From contig OZ059900.1 in the NCBI GenBank assembly GCA_964057225.1, positions 7,016,501 through 7,080,500 on the forward strand: a stretch of DNA of 64,000 nucleotides. The letters run 5' to 3'. The notes under the pieces were generated by a model, which did not search any database, was not told the origin of the DNA, and worked only from the letters and a program-made list of their open reading frames with translations. The DNA is from Auanema rhodensis (lineage: Eukaryota; Nematoda; Chromadorea; Rhabditida; Rhabditidae). The position numbers were made by a program, and so were the translations under genes. Below, piece after piece: positions 62,401 through 64,000 of the stretch; position 1 is the first letter of the stretch; each line of letters begins with the position of its first letter.

Positions 62401-64000
62401 ATGTCTGTATATTGTTCTTATTAAAACAAAAGATACAATTTATGTGCAAACATCCTATTACCTAAAGCTTAATATCCATATTTTTGCTCTCATAATTTCA
62501 TTCAAATCCAGTGCGAAATGATTATTTGAAGCAATAACTGATGATTAGAACAAAAAATTTCACATGCCCTTATCACCCCATTTCCGCACGACGTTTAAAT
62601 GTTCAGACTACAACCTGGACAGAATATAAAGAAAAATAGGAAATAAAAATTATAAATATCTCATTTTTATACTTATTACTTCATGTCTGATATCAAGCAG
62701 CATAACAAAGTGTCTAATTGTTTAACTTGTTTCACGCTGAATAAATAAGTGAAATGATGTGTGGTTTGTTGTCATTTTGTCAATTAAGCTGCCATTTCTA
62801 TAATCTTATATGCATTTTACCTTGATATCTTCTTCAACAAAATAACGAAAGGTATTTCATTTGAAAATTTAATATTGAATGCAATTTGAACTATATTAAC
62901 ACCGTTTGGCTATCTTTAGTTTTTGTTTCTGTTGGAAATCATGATGTGCCAATATTGCTAGAACAATCTTACATTAAAAATGTTCTCACTCTTAGCATAA
63001 ACATGCGCAAACTTGAGTTTTCTTGGATTCTTTTCATTGAACTAGAGCAAAAAAACGAGAAAACATAATTTTTAGAATTCCAATAAGTCTAAAACCGATA
63101 AACATAAACCTTGTTTGAATTCCACATTTAATGCTTTTACCATCCTCAGAATACAAGACTGGATATGTTTATTTGAATGTATATATGTTCCTTGAATAGA
63201 ATGACAAAGTCATTAGTCTACGCATTTGTATTATCTCTTCTTTCATTGTAAATCTTCTGTCAGAGACGGAAGACATGATTTGGTTCTGACAGATATGAAA
63301 GAATTTCAAATGTCAGCCGTGCTTCGTCAATCTGTCCGTCAATATTTAAACCACAAGTCGTCATCATTCTCGTTGTTAAATGATAAACATGTTGAGGTGG
63401 GGGCAGGACAGAGGGGAGTATGACTTTAAGCTACCGGAGGCTATCCAGTGTATGATTTTCTATGCGTTAATCTCAATTTATCATAACTTATACATAACAA
63501 ATAGTAACTATTTCATATAATTATATAGATTTCATAATGGATCCATGTAATAATATAATCTCACTGTTGCTCTCTTTTTCATTATTTTATCTCTGTTAAG
63601 GAACATTTAAAATTAATTGGTGTACTAATGGAATATTTTACTATTTCATGGTTACATTTGATACAGAGCAAACTCAAAAGTCAAGCTCATGCAATAACTA
63701 TGAGTGTTTATCTTGTATCACAATATTCTGTTTTGTCTACTGTCAGCGCCTGAATTGTTCTTTTTCAAATTTACTTCAACTTGAAACCAAATGAAATGCT
63801 GCTTCATCAAAATAAAAGAGCAATTCTCCCTTCTTATCTGTGCTCAAACATTGCATTGCGGCATAAAATCAAAATAGCTCATAACAGTCCCCTATACATT
63901 ATCATTGTTGTATACTTATATTGATATATTTCAATATTTTATGAAATATTTATGATTATTGTTAATGTACATTTTCGTTTTGTTGGCCCTTTTTTTGAAC

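Larger units (their letters stand above)
58913..64000. other. Region downstream of C2CD5, no gene seen
   Basis: Opens with the C2CD5 3' flank (AATAAA at 59206-59211 is a candidate poly(A) signal). A stem-loop lies at 59451-59473. The rest is AT-rich DNA with frames of 60-65 codons at most, for example 63226-63423, none recognisable and none linked by convincing splice sites. The short GC-richer patch at about 63240-63440 is the least AT-rich part, but I cannot assign it. Confidence 0.55.

Overview
The window reads as nuclear DNA from a nematode. It is strongly AT-rich. Five spliced protein genes can be assembled exon by exon with frame closure across every junction: a KIN-29/SIK-type kinase, a subgroup V astacin (protease, EGF, CUB, Thr-rich linker, thrombospondin-1), the golgin TMF1, a nuclear hormone receptor with the nematode-type P-box CNGCK, and a C2CD5 (CDP138) protein. 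The astacin layout and the receptor P-box point to Nematoda. The species cannot be named from this window. Most introns are 39-60 bases, but a few in the kinase and receptor genes run to 0.9-9.6 kb.

Layout. 1-4611 has no supportable gene. 4612-13757 (+) is the salt-inducible kinase (21 exons, 854 codons). 13758-15517 is the gap between two convergent genes and holds an unusual repeat block: five identical 13-mers spaced 28-32 bases apart, plus a duplicated 15-mer. 15518-18516 (-) is the astacin (15 exons, 723 residues). 20450-23323 (-) is TMF1 (20 exons, 676 residues). 26114-46278 (-) is the nuclear receptor (14 coding exons, 468 residues); two introns of 9.6 and 7.8 kb isolate its first zinc finger and its start exon. 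46306-55848 is a gene-free stretch between the receptor and the divergently transcribed C2CD5 gene at 55849-58912 (+) (19 exons, 736 residues). 58913-64000 has no supportable gene.

Function. The genes are not an operon or a single pathway. They cover signalling (kinase), moulting or hatching proteolysis (astacin), Golgi tethering (TMF1), ligand-regulated transcription (receptor) and Ca/lipid-dependent membrane traffic (C2CD5). The kinase and astacin are convergent. Astacin, TMF1 and receptor are all on the minus strand but are separated by about 1.9 and 2.8 kb. No mobile element with a recognisable transposase, no tRNA or rRNA and no CRISPR array was found. The points most worth a second look are the phased 13-mer array, a GC-AG intron inside the kinase domain, in-frame mini-introns that could be retained, the receptor's split DNA-binding domain, and a GC-rich palindromic island inside the receptor's first intron.
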